Of a stretch of 13,374 bases of DNA, positions 7,505 through 13,374 are shown piece by piece (the stretch's first letter is position 1; each line of letters opens with the position of its first letter). Position numbers and translations under genes: made by a program. This stretch comes from a bacterium (GTDB lineage Bacteria > UBP15 > UBA6099 > DSWB01). The stretch spans positions 1 to 13,374 of the forward strand of contig JAGUYV010000213.1 of the NCBI GenBank assembly GCA_020061125.1. The letters are read 5' to 3'. Below the pieces are notes generated by a model. That model worked only from the letters and a program-made list of their open reading frames with translations. It did no database searches and had not been told where the DNA came from.

Positions 7505-7530
7505 ACGCTCCGCAGCGATTTTCGGTTGAG

Positions 7531-7603
7531 AGCGGAAAACGGGACTCGAACCCGCGACCCCAAGCTTGGGAAGCTTGTGCTCTACCAACTGAGCTATTTC
7601 CGC
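7531..7603 (-). tRNA. tRNA-Gly (anticodon CCC)
   Basis: The reverse complement folds into a full 73-base cloverleaf. The acceptor GCGGAAA pairs with TTTCCGC and is followed by a T discriminator. The D arm is GCTC...GAGC with loop AGTTGGTA. The anticodon stem CAAGC/GCTTG has loop TTCCCAA, giving anticodon CCC for codon GGG. A five-base variable loop and a T arm with loop TTCGAGT complete it. CCA is not encoded. The anticodon arm is an extended palindrome, because both loop edges could also pair (T-A, T-A). It lies alone, antisense to the flanking protein genes, with its own promoter. Confidence 0.95.
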
Positions 7604-7620
7604 ACGCTTCAATCAATCCC

Positions 7621-7649
7621 ATTATTGCCACTGGTTTTTGATTCGTCAA
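7621..7649 (-). promoter_or_regulatory. promoter of tRNA-Gly
   Basis: On the minus strand TTGACG (7649-7644) and AATAAT (7626-7621) are separated by exactly 17 bases, each one base from consensus. The -10 box lies 17 bases before the mature tRNA 5' end, which would leave a precursor leader of about 10 bases. Confidence 0.65.
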
Positions 7650-7704
7650 GTGTCCGGTCCGGCATTGCATTGCTAAGAATAACGACTGCGCATTTTCAAA
7701 AAAA

Positions 7705-7733
7705 CTGAACTTGCATCCGGTTTCGATTATAAT
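7705..7733 (+). promoter_or_regulatory. possible promoter of the divergent carbonic-anhydrase-like gene
   Basis: A perfect TATAAT (7728-7733) lies 17 bases after CTGAAC (7705-7710), a weak -35 box. Transcription from about 7740 would give a leader of roughly 57 bases. The region is distinctly AT-rich compared with the neighbouring coding DNA. Confidence 0.45.
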
Positions 7734-7796
7734 TTGTTATCATCTTGTCCCGTGCGGGTTAAAGCGGGAAATCTTGAGACACGACGCGGAGGCGCC

Positions 7797-8714
7797 ATGT
7801 TTGCAAGGGACATCAAAATCTCCTGGGGCCATTACGAACAAATCAACATCAGCGACATTCACAACGATGTAAGCCGGGTGTTCATCAGGGAACTGACCAA
7901 TAGGCCCAGACACTTTATTATTGATGTGTACCTTTGCAGCGACGCCAGAAACCATTTCATCAGACAAATCCTTTCGCACATTCCTTATGTAAATGTTCTG
8001 AATTCCGCCGGAAATGTGGTATACAACCCTCACCACCGGCCCTCGGTGATTATCGCTCACGGAGATTCGGCTTACACCGGGTGCGGAGCCATTGATTATG
8101 CCAAAGCGCATTCCAGGGACGACCTCCACGGATATCCGGCCATAGCCTCTCTGGAGCCTGACCCCCTCCAGAACGCCCACGCGCAGCTTGCAAAAATATA
8201 CCCGGAATGGCGCGCGGGCATCATTTACTTCGATCATGAAAAGGGCGTCGTATCCATGATTGAAGGGAATCACGACAACCGCGGCATCGGGCTTGCCCTG
8301 TATTCGGAGCTGCGCAAGAGCCTCAAACATGGCTTTGCCGAAAGCGAACTCAAGCACATGGCCACGGGCCAGAACCCCGACATCATTTTCCTCAACAATA
8401 TTTTCACGGACATGACCGCGTTCAACGCATTCACCATCAACCTGCAGCGCGACTCGTTCGACGGCATCGTTTACGATTCCCTGAAGTACGCCATGGATCA
8501 CGCCTTGAGGGGTGAGGGCAGTTTCAAGGACACGCGGGTTGTGGTGTTGGCCTTCCGCCGGGACGAGCCAATCCCCGACGAATTGCATTCTCTGCTGAAC
8601 AGGGAAGTATTTGTCCGGGAATATCTGAACCGCGGCGGAAAAATTTATGTAGTTACGGTCGGCGATCTTCCCAGCATGAAAACCGTGTATCGCGTAACCA
8701 ACCACCTGGATTGA
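7797..8714 (+). CDS. divergent beta-carbonic-anhydrase-like protein with C-terminal extension
   Basis: The 305-residue protein is probably cytoplasmic, as no signal peptide is seen. Its first about 155 residues follow the beta-carbonic anhydrase pattern. CSDAR (47-51) matches the zinc-binding and catalytic CxDxR. NSAGN (69-73) matches the RNAGN motif. VIIAHGDSAYTGCGA (84-98) matches the GHxxCGG strand and second zinc site. GIIYFDHEKGVV (141-152) matches the closing strand of the fold. The oddity is the second zinc site: three residues before C96, where histidine is expected, there is Y93, and the nearest histidine is H88, eight before. Residues 160-305 form an extension I do not recognise, ending in a VVVLAFRR / KIYVVTVGD alpha/beta-like pattern. 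The ATG at 7797 follows GGAGG (7788-7792) at a short 4-base spacing; an upstream TTG in the same frame has no support. The canonical enzyme is the next gene. It may bind zinc differently, may have lost activity, or may act on another small molecule. Confidence 0.7.
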   Translation: MFARDIKISWGHYEQINISDIHNDVSRVFIRELTNRPRHFIIDVYLCSDARNHFIRQILSHIPYVNVLNSAGNVVYNPHHRPSVIIAHGDSAYTGCGAIDYAKAHSRDDLHGYPAIASLEPDPLQNAHAQLAKIYPEWRAGIIYFDHEKGVVSMIEGNHDNRGIGLALYSELRKSLKHGFAESELKHMATGQNPDIIFLNNIFTDMTAFNAFTINLQRDSFDGIVYDSLKYAMDHALRGEGSFKDTRVVVLAFRRDEPIPDELHSLLNREVFVREYLNRGGKIYVVTVGDLPSMKTVYRVTNHLD

Positions 8715-8769
8715 CACGCGGCGCAGAAGACGAAGCATCGATTTTTTCCATGTGTTCATTCTATTGTCA

Positions 8770-8778
8770 TGATATACT
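8770..8778 (+). promoter_or_regulatory. possible extended -10 promoter of the carbonic anhydrase gene
   Basis: TGATATACT is an extended -10 element (TGn followed by TATACT at 8773-8778). No good -35 box is found 16-18 bases upstream, as expected for extended -10 promoters. It would give a leader of about 85 bases before the carbonic anhydrase start. Confidence 0.4.
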
Positions 8779-8870
8779 TGATTCGTATCACCTAATGAAC
8801 CTGGCCCTCGCCAAGCGCACAGCGCACCGGTTCGCGGGACTTCACAAATGCTTCCAGGAGAGATTCCGGA

Positions 8871-9455
8871 ATGATTAGCAAATTGTTGAAAGGCAACAAG
8901 GAGTTTGTGCGGGACATATTCAATGTGGAGCATTTGGAGCGCTTCGCCAAAGGGCAGCATCCGCACACATGCTGGATCGGATGTTCGGATTCGCGGGTGC
9001 CGGAAAATCTGATCACGGGAACCGGCGATGGAGAGTTGTTCGTTCACCGCAACATCGCGAACATCATTCCCGCGCACCAGACCGAGGAAGGCGCGGTTCT
9101 GGAATACGCCGTGGAAGTGCTGCATGTGAAGCAAATCGTGCTATGCGGGCATTACGGATGCGGAGGTCTCACCGAACTGCTGCACGGCGTGGACCATCGC
9201 ACTCACATCGGACACTGGTTGAGACACGGCGAGGAAGCTCTGCACCGGTTGCAGAAGCGGCCCGGATTCCATGATTTGCCCCGCGATGAAGCCCTCAATC
9301 TGCTCGTCGAGGAAAACCTGCACCTTCAGCGTTCCAACGCCTTGTCCTATCCCTTCGTTAGGCAGGCAGTGAAAAATCATGATTTGCAGATTCACCTGCT
9401 GATATACGATCTCCAAACCGGACGGCTGCACAAACTCGAGGAACGCGCTCATTAA
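8871..9455 (+). CDS. beta-carbonic anhydrase
   Basis: The 194-residue cytoplasmic enzyme reversibly hydrates CO2 to bicarbonate, using one zinc per subunit. The zinc ligands are C38, H94 and C97, and the catalytic dyad is D40-R42 in CSDSR (38-42). Other family motifs are GDGELFVHRNIAN (52-64), EEGAVLEYAV (72-81) and CGHYGCGG (92-99). The C-terminal IYDLQTGRLHKLE is the usual closing strand. The length is normal for the bacterial class. The ATG follows AGGAGA (8856-8861) at 9 bases. A 27-codon reading frame beginning at 8795 overlaps this start by 8 bases. The neighbours are a divergent relative upstream and a ferredoxin downstream. Likely roles are bicarbonate supply for carboxylases or pH balance. 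Confidence 0.96.
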   Translation: MISKLLKGNKEFVRDIFNVEHLERFAKGQHPHTCWIGCSDSRVPENLITGTGDGELFVHRNIANIIPAHQTEEGAVLEYAVEVLHVKQIVLCGHYGCGGLTELLHGVDHRTHIGHWLRHGEEALHRLQKRPGFHDLPRDEALNLLVEENLHLQRSNALSYPFVRQAVKNHDLQIHLLIYDLQTGRLHKLEERAH

Positions 9456-9485
9456 TTGGGATATTCCGAAACGAGAAATTATAAT
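9456..9485 (+). promoter_or_regulatory. possible ferredoxin promoter
   Basis: TTGGGA (9456-9461) and a perfect TATAAT (9480-9485) are 18 bases apart. The elements start right after the carbonic anhydrase stop codon and would give a leader of about 27 bases, with GGAGG inside it. Confidence 0.45.
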
Positions 9486-9518
9486 ATACCGACATTTTGA
9501 CCGGAGGTTTTTTTCGAG

Positions 9519-9695
9519 ATGCCCCGATTCATCACCGACGACTGCGTGGCCTGCGGCGCGTGCGAAGCCGCATGCCCCGAAGAAGCCATCCATGAGGGAG
9601 ATCCCAAATACATCATTGACCCCGAGGCGTGCGTGGACTGCGGAGAATGCGAAGAGGTCTGTCCCAACGATGCAATTATTCAAAAACAGGCATAA
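9519..9695 (+). CDS. 2[4Fe-4S] ferredoxin (clostridial type)
   Basis: The 58-residue electron carrier has two complete cluster motifs, CVACGACEAACP (C9, C12, C15, C19) and CVDCGECEEVCP (C38, C41, C44, C48). The spacing C-x2-C-x2-C-x3-C-P is that of low-potential bacterial ferredoxins, and the acidic residues between and around the motifs (EE, DP, EE) are typical. The ATG follows GGAGG (9503-9507) at 11 bases. It lies 63 bases after the carbonic anhydrase, with its own TATAAT box. Partner enzymes are not visible; pyruvate:ferredoxin oxidoreductase or a hydrogenase elsewhere would be usual. Its presence hints at anaerobic or facultative metabolism, but this is weak evidence. Confidence 0.95.
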   Translation: MPRFITDDCVACGACEAACPEEAIHEGDPKYIIDPEACVDCGECEEVCPNDAIIQKQA

Positions 9696-9726
9696 CAATT
9701 AGATTTTTTATTACAGAATCGCCTTG

Positions 9727-9755
9727 TTGCTTTTTTCACAATCTACTGATATAAT
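9727..9755 (+). promoter_or_regulatory. promoter of the discoidin-repeat lipoprotein gene
   Basis: A perfect TATAAT (9750-9755) is preceded by TG at 9747-9748, making an extended -10, and by TTGCTT (9727-9732) at 17 bases. The leader would be about 100 bases long. Confidence 0.5.
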
Positions 9756-9862
9756 TATGTTTGAAATCTCTGGGTTTGGTGAATGATTACTGTAACAGAC
9801 GACCAAACGATTGTTTTCAAGCCAAGCCCAGGGATATCAACATAGAAGCGGAGAGAGAAGCC

Positions 9863-11260
9863 ATGAAGATCATGCGGCAATGGATCATGCTTGCGGCGGT
9901 TCTTGCGGCGGGGGGCATGCTGATCAGTTCCTGCGGCGGGGGCGGAGTCTCCGTAACGGGCGGGCAGTCCGCACAGGTTCAGACTCCCGAACAGGAATAT
10001 CCGCAGCTTGTGGACGCTCCGGAAGCCATGGACGCGATTGCGGCCGCGGCGCGCGGCGAGTTCCCTTTTGATGATGAAATCCTCGACGACGCACAGGAAC
10101 CCATGGCGCAATCCATGCGTAAGATGCAGCAGATCCCTCCCGCGGGCGCTTCCGGCGGCCCGGACATGAATTCTTACTACATTCCCTCAAAAGCCTTCGA
10201 CGGAGATTACAGGTCCTGGTGGGCCGGCAAAACTGGCGCCAAGAAATGGGATTTGTATTACGCTTTTCAGCAGTCTCACCATCTTGACTTCATCAACATC
10301 AACTTTTACGGTCCGGATTACATTCCCGATAAACTGGATGTTTATGTGAGCGCAGACGGGTTGCAGTGGGACCGCGTGGCGCACCTCATCAATCACAAAA
10401 AGCAGCCTTTGAACCCGTTCGTGGCCATCGGCCGGGAGGTGCGCTACATCTGGATTGATATGCAGGGCAACCCAAAAATCGGCTTCCCGCTGGTGCGCGA
10501 CATCGAGTGGCAGCCCATTGCCGAGCGCGTGGGCGCTTACGCCATTCCGGGACAGAACGACAATTGGTATTTTGCGTCAAACGCATTTGATGCGGATCCC
10601 GAAACCCTGTGGGCAGGCAAACAGGGCGCGGGCGAATGGACCATGTTTTACGGATTTCCCCAGGCCCGGTTCATCGGCGTTGTGGCCGTGGACATTTTCA
10701 GTGTGAACCACCGGCCCGCGGATATGGAGCTGTTCACCAGCAACGACGGCAAGGAGTGGACAAGCCTCGGTTCTTTCGGCAGCGTGTGGCCGCCCAGGAA
10801 GTTTGCGGGCGAGGTGTGCAAGTATTTCAAGATCGTCATGACCGGCAACCCTCCCAGCGGATTCCCCATAATCAGAACCATCACATACAACCTGCCAGCG
10901 GGCGCGTATGCAAAACCCAACGAAAATTCTTACTATGTCGCCGCCAACGCCTTCGACGGCGTACCCAACACATGGTGGGTGGGACAGAGAATGGCCGGAG
11001 CTTGGGACCTGTACTACGGCTTCGAAAGTCCCAGGGCCGTGGGGACCGTGAGAGTGAATTACTACAGCGTGAACCACATGCCCGCGACCACCGAGCTGTT
11101 CACCAGCACCGACGGCGTCACATGGACCTCTGCGGGCATGATGCCAACCGGCGCATCCCCGTCCCTGGCTGTGAACGCTTCGGTGAAGTATCTCCGGTTC
11201 TCAATGAAGGGCAATCCGTATGTGGGATATCCGCTCGTCAAGGATATCGCAATACAATAA
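9863..11260 (+). CDS. lipoprotein with three tandem discoidin-like (F5/8 type C-like) repeats
   Basis: The 465-residue protein starts with a lipoprotein signal: a hydrophobic stretch, then ISSC with C24 as the lipidated cysteine, then a GGGG linker. A low-complexity acidic and alanine-rich region (about 30-100) leads to three homologous units at about 102-218, 233-345 and 354-465. Each contains SYY/NWYF..(S/A)NAFD, a W(A/V)G motif, an aromatic YY/FYGF strand, a DVYVSADG / LFTSNDG / LFTSTDG..W strand and a closing MxGNPxxGFPL/YPLV. This resembles jelly-roll discoidin or F5/8 type C carbohydrate-binding domains. There is no catalytic domain. It probably sits on the outer membrane or cell surface and binds glycans or other surfaces. 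The ATG follows GGAG (9850-9853) at 9 bases; an upstream in-frame start lacks the signal arrangement. Family placement rests on pattern, not on an alignment. Confidence 0.82.
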   Translation: MKIMRQWIMLAAVLAAGGMLISSCGGGGVSVTGGQSAQVQTPEQEYPQLVDAPEAMDAIAAAARGEFPFDDEILDDAQEPMAQSMRKMQQIPPAGASGGPDMNSYYIPSKAFDGDYRSWWAGKTGAKKWDLYYAFQQSHHLDFININFYGPDYIPDKLDVYVSADGLQWDRVAHLINHKKQPLNPFVAIGREVRYIWIDMQGNPKIGFPLVRDIEWQPIAERVGAYAIPGQNDNWYFASNAFDADPETLWAGKQGAGEWTMFYGFPQARFIGVVAVDIFSVNHRPADMELFTSNDGKEWTSLGSFGSVWPPRKFAGEVCKYFKIVMTGNPPSGFPIIRTITYNLPAGAYAKPNENSYYVAANAFDGVPNTWWVGQRMAGAWDLYYGFESPRAVGTVRVNYYSVNHMPATTELFTSTDGVTWTSAGMMPTGASPSLAVNASVKYLRFSMKGNPYVGYPLVKDIAIQ

Positions 11261-11298
11261 TCGCGGCCGCGTTCAGCCGCCGGAATTTTCAAAAGCAC

Positions 11299-11325
11299 AA
11301 GCCGCCGGTTCATCCGGCGGTTTTT
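11299..11325 (+). terminator. rho-independent terminator after the lipoprotein gene
   Basis: CCGCCGG (11302-11308) and CCGGCGG (11314-11320) form a 7-base-pair GC stem around loop TTCAT, extended by A-T and G-T pairs and followed by TTTTTCTTT. It lies 40 bases after the stop codon, between two convergent genes. On the minus strand the hairpin is followed only by a mixed CTTGTGCTTTT, so it is weaker for the dehydrogenase transcript. Confidence 0.88.
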
Positions 11326-11364
11326 CTTTGGCACGATGTGAGCCGGATAAAATACACCAAGATC

Positions 11365-12321
11365 TTATTGCGAAAATTGAATGAGAATTTTGAAAACGCC
11401 GGGCTTCTGCGCGTGATGAATTGCCTGCAAGGCGTCGCGGGCCGCATAAGTGGCGTCAATGAGCGGTTCGGGATTTATGTCGCCGCCGCGCAGGGCGTTC
11501 AGGGCCGGTGCGAACGGGCCGCAGCGCGACCCGAGAACCTGTATCTCATTGACGACCCAGCGGGAGGTGTCCGGACAGGGGCTGCCATGATAGGTGCTCT
11601 TGAGCACAATGGTTCCGCGCGGGCGCACCAGATCCGCGGCCGCTTCCAGGCCCGACGGCGATCCGCTGCACTCCACCACGATGTCGAAACTCTGCTGCGG
11701 CTGCGAGGAAAAAAATGCCGTGCGCACGCCCATGCTTTGCGAGATTCGCGCCATCTTGTCTTCATGTTTTCCGAGCAGCACAACGCCGTCGGAAACGGTG
11801 CACAGAACGCCCGCGGCAAGAGCGCCCAGCTTGCCGTCGCCTATGACGGCGATGCGGTGCTTCATGCGCACATCGAGCTGTTCGAGGATCTCGAAGCATG
11901 CGGCCAGCGGTTCGGTGAACACGGCCCGGGTGTCGGGAATGGACTTGCGGATTTCGTGCAGATTGCCGATCGGCACGGTGACATATTCCGCGAAAGCGCC
12001 GTCCCGGCCCGCGATGCCTGTGACCGTCCGGTTGAAGCAATGGCGCTCCAGCCCGCGTTCGCACATGGCGCACGCGCCGCAGGACGCGTTGATCTCCGCC
12101 ACCACGCGGCGGCCGATCCATCGCCGGTTCGCGCACTCCTCCACGACCCCGGTGAACTCGTGTCCGAGCACACCCTCAAAGCCCATGTACCCGCGCACGA
12201 TTTCGAGATCCGTGTTGCAGATTCCCGCCAGTCGAACGCGCACCAGCGCTTCATCCGCTCGGGGCCTAGGCCGCGGCCGGTCCTCCAGGTTCAGTTGTCC
12301 ATCGAAGGTCAGCGCCAGCAT
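11365..12321 (-). CDS. zinc-dependent medium-chain alcohol/polyol dehydrogenase
   Basis: The 318-residue cytosolic oxidoreductase belongs to the medium-chain dehydrogenase/reductase superfamily. Catalytic zinc ligands are visible as C35 (GICNTDLE), H54-E55 (GHEFTG, 53-58) and E137 (FTEPLAA). Four structural-zinc cysteines, C81, C84, C87 and C95, have the standard spacing. The nucleotide-binding turn is GDGKLG (161-166), after the strand IAVI. An acidic residue at the expected end of the second strand is not obvious (VVLLGKHEDK), so NAD versus NADP is open. It is somewhat shorter than the usual 340-350. The substrate is not evident; the E137 type is common in sorbitol, threonine and similar dehydrogenases. 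The ATG lies 10 bases after the phosphodiesterase stop with no clear ribosome site, which suggests translational coupling. Confidence 0.9.
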   Translation of the reverse strand: MLALTFDGQLNLEDRPRPRPRADEALVRVRLAGICNTDLEIVRGYMGFEGVLGHEFTGVVEECANRRWIGRRVVAEINASCGACAMCERGLERHCFNRTVTGIAGRDGAFAEYVTVPIGNLHEIRKSIPDTRAVFTEPLAACFEILEQLDVRMKHRIAVIGDGKLGALAAGVLCTVSDGVVLLGKHEDKMARISQSMGVRTAFFSSQPQQSFDIVVECSGSPSGLEAAADLVRPRGTIVLKSTYHGSPCPDTSRWVVNEIQVLGSRCGPFAPALNALRGGDINPEPLIDATYAARDALQAIHHAQKPGVFKILIQFSQ

Positions 12322-12331
12322 GGGTGACAGT

Positions 12332-13165
12332 TCAGCCCGCGTTCGATGGAGCGGGCGGTTTGGTCTTGGGCATGTTCTTGTCCGTCTGCTTGACCAGCAT
12401 GTCCGGGAAGTTGGTGATGATGCTGTCCACCTTGTACTTGATCATCTGCTTCATGGAAAGCGGATCGTTGACGGTATAGACATTCACCTGCAGGCCAAGG
12501 GCGTGCGCCTGCTTGACCATGTCCGCAGTCACGAGCGTGTACTTTGGATTGATGGCGTCCGGGTGGCAGGACTCCACGATCTTTTCTATGTCCATGGGAT
12601 CGCCGAACAGCGCGCCGGTCTTGATGGCCGGTTCCAGGTCCTTGATTTTCGCCAGATATTCGTGATGAAAACTCGACACGATGACCTTGTCAATCATGCC
12701 ATGTTTCTTCACCAGCTCCACGATTTTCTCCTCGCAGCCCGCGCCCTTGATCTCGATGTTCACAAGGATGCGCGGCCTGGCCCATTCCAGAACTTCATCC
12801 AGGGTGGGGACGCGCTCGCCCGCGAATTCCGGCTTCATCCAGGAGCCTGCATCAAGCAGCCGGATCTGTTCGAGCGTCATGGATTCGATATTACCCTCTC
12901 CGTCCGTGGTGCGATCCACCTCTTTGTCGTGCATGATGACGACATGACCGTCCGCGGACATGTACACATCCAGTTCGACCATGTCGGCGGTTTGCTCATG
13001 CGCGATGCGGAATGCGGCCATGGTGTTCTCGGGCGCATACCCGCTTGCGCCCCTGTGCCCCACGACCATGATACTTCGCCCGGGCAGGGGACTCAAAGCC
13101 AGCGCGGGCAACGCGGCCGCAAGAGCCACCCCCATTATCATGATGTTGGTGACAATCAGCTTCAT
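12332..13165 (-). CDS. secreted glycerophosphodiester phosphodiesterase
   Basis: The 277-residue protein hydrolyses glycerophosphodiesters, which are deacylated phospholipid headgroups, to glycerol-3-phosphate and an alcohol. It has a signal peptide of about 23 residues ending near ALA. A TIM-barrel GDPD domain begins with GHRGASGYAPENT (36-48). H37 and H79 (MHD) are the likely acid-base pair, and E46, E64, D66 and E138 (NIEIK) are the likely metal ligands. SSFHHEYL (164-171) and VNVYTVND (227-234) are the later family motifs. The final motif is TNFPDML, where D often stands for N. The ATG at 13165 is chosen because GGAGG (13179-13175) lies 9 bases upstream and the signal peptide follows; an upstream start at 13201 is unsupported. 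It acts in the periplasm and heads a two-gene unit with the dehydrogenase. Confidence 0.94.
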   Translation of the reverse strand: MKLIVTNIMIMGVALAAALPALALSPLPGRSIMVVGHRGASGYAPENTMAAFRIAHEQTADMVELDVYMSADGHVVIMHDKEVDRTTDGEGNIESMTLEQIRLLDAGSWMKPEFAGERVPTLDEVLEWARPRILVNIEIKGAGCEEKIVELVKKHGMIDKVIVSSFHHEYLAKIKDLEPAIKTGALFGDPMDIEKIVESCHPDAINPKYTLVTADMVKQAHALGLQVNVYTVNDPLSMKQMIKYKVDSIITNFPDMLVKQTDKNMPKTKPPAPSNAG

Positions 13166-13212
13166 GGATGCATGCCTCCGTGCGCGGACACAGTGCCGCA
13201 TGATATGAGTTG

Positions 13213-13240
13213 ATTATAGCCTGAACGGCGCGTGCGGCAA
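13213..13240 (-). promoter_or_regulatory. promoter of the phosphodiesterase-dehydrogenase unit
   Basis: On the minus strand TTGCCG (13240-13235) and a perfect TATAAT (13218-13213) are 16 bases apart. The leader would be about 40 bases, and the elements begin directly after the stop codon of the preceding gene. Confidence 0.55.
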
Positions 13241-13245
13241 AAGGA

Positions 13246-13374
13246 TCAGGGATTGCGCGAGCCGGGCGGGTCCGCGGCGAACCAGCACACGGGCGCGGAT
13301 GCGTAACCGAGAATGATCGCCATCACGGGCAGTCCGGAATCGTTGAAAAAGTACCCTGCGAAAGCGGCGGCCAG
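13246..13374 (-). CDS. C-terminal end of an unidentified membrane protein
   Basis: Forty-two residues and a TGA stop are seen; the start lies beyond the right edge. The fragment is hydrophobic: a membrane segment interrupted by FFNDSGLPV, then another ending in a short polar tail (ADPPGSRNP). An N-D-S-G motif in a final membrane hairpin is known to me from some large predicted bacterial membrane proteins of unclear function, but the fragment is too short to name. It is on the same strand as the phosphodiesterase gene, and a promoter separates them. Confidence 0.6.
   Translation of the reverse strand: MAAAFAGYFFNDSGLPVMAIILGYASAPVCWFAADPPGSRNP

Noticed and set aside
5842-7563. Long open frame on the minus strand, opposite the glycosidase
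   Set aside because: It is a shadow of a clearly real gene in GC-rich DNA; its N-terminal part is a translation across the tRNA, and it has no domain signature.
7561-7577. Perfect palindrome CAAGCTTGGGAAGCTTG-type sequence
   Set aside because: It is the anticodon stem-loop of the tRNA, not an operator.
7490-7708. 72-codon plus-strand frame across the tRNA
   Set aside because: Its GTRTRDP...LYQLSYF stretch is the familiar false protein translated from a tRNA antisense strand.
8721-8750. T-run after a possible small stem behind the carbonic-anhydrase-like gene
   Set aside because: Only a 3-base-pair stem (CGA/TCG) precedes ATTTTTT, which is too weak for a terminator.
7740-9134. 464-codon minus-strand frame opposite both carbonic anhydrases
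   Set aside because: It runs antisense to two genes with recognisable motifs and ribosome sites and shows no family pattern of its own.
10609-13213. Long plus-strand frames over the lipoprotein end, dehydrogenase and phosphodiesterase
   Set aside because: They cross the terminator and are antisense to two confidently recognised enzymes; composition is arginine-rich shadow type.

Overview
The window is moderately high in GC and comes from a Gram-negative-type bacterium. It has inner-membrane pilus/secretion parts, a predicted outer-surface lipoprotein, signal peptides and sigma70-like promoters. The mix of type IV pilus genes, a very large secreted GH106-like glycosidase and a discoidin-repeat lipoprotein suggests a free-living polysaccharide degrader. 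The Planctomycetota/Verrucomicrobiota/Lentisphaerota/Hydrogenedentota range is a plausible guess, but nothing in the window fixes the phylum.

Left block (1-3997, minus strand): a tight operon reads leftwards. It starts with a PilM-PilN fusion, then PilO, then a PilP/GspC-like protein, with 4- and 8-base overlaps. After a 24-base gap comes an O-antigen ligase/polymerase (Wzy_C) family membrane protein that runs off the left edge. The first three form the inner-membrane alignment platform of a type IV pilus or type II secretion machine. The fourth could be a pilin glycosyltransferase or a polysaccharide enzyme. A consensus-like promoter overlapped by a 14-base palindrome lies upstream.

Middle block (4360-11260, plus strand): a 1032-residue secreted GH106-like alpha-L-rhamnosidase; a tRNA-Gly(CCC) on the opposite strand; a divergent beta-carbonic-anhydrase-like protein with a C-terminal extension; a canonical beta-carbonic anhydrase; a 58-residue 2[4Fe-4S] ferredoxin; and a lipoprotein made of three discoidin-like (F5/8 type C-like) repeats that ends at a strong terminator. 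Most of these genes have their own TATAAT-like box, so they look like single-gene units rather than one operon.

Right block (11365-13374, minus strand): a secreted glycerophosphodiester phosphodiesterase and, 10 bases after it, a zinc-dependent medium-chain dehydrogenase, both behind a good promoter. The C-terminal end of an unidentified membrane protein enters from the right edge.

The most interesting items are the tandem normal and abnormal carbonic anhydrases, the Wzy_C protein joined to the pilus operon, the palindromic operator candidate on the pilus promoter, and the three-repeat lipoprotein. No CRISPR array, insertion sequence or phage gene was seen.
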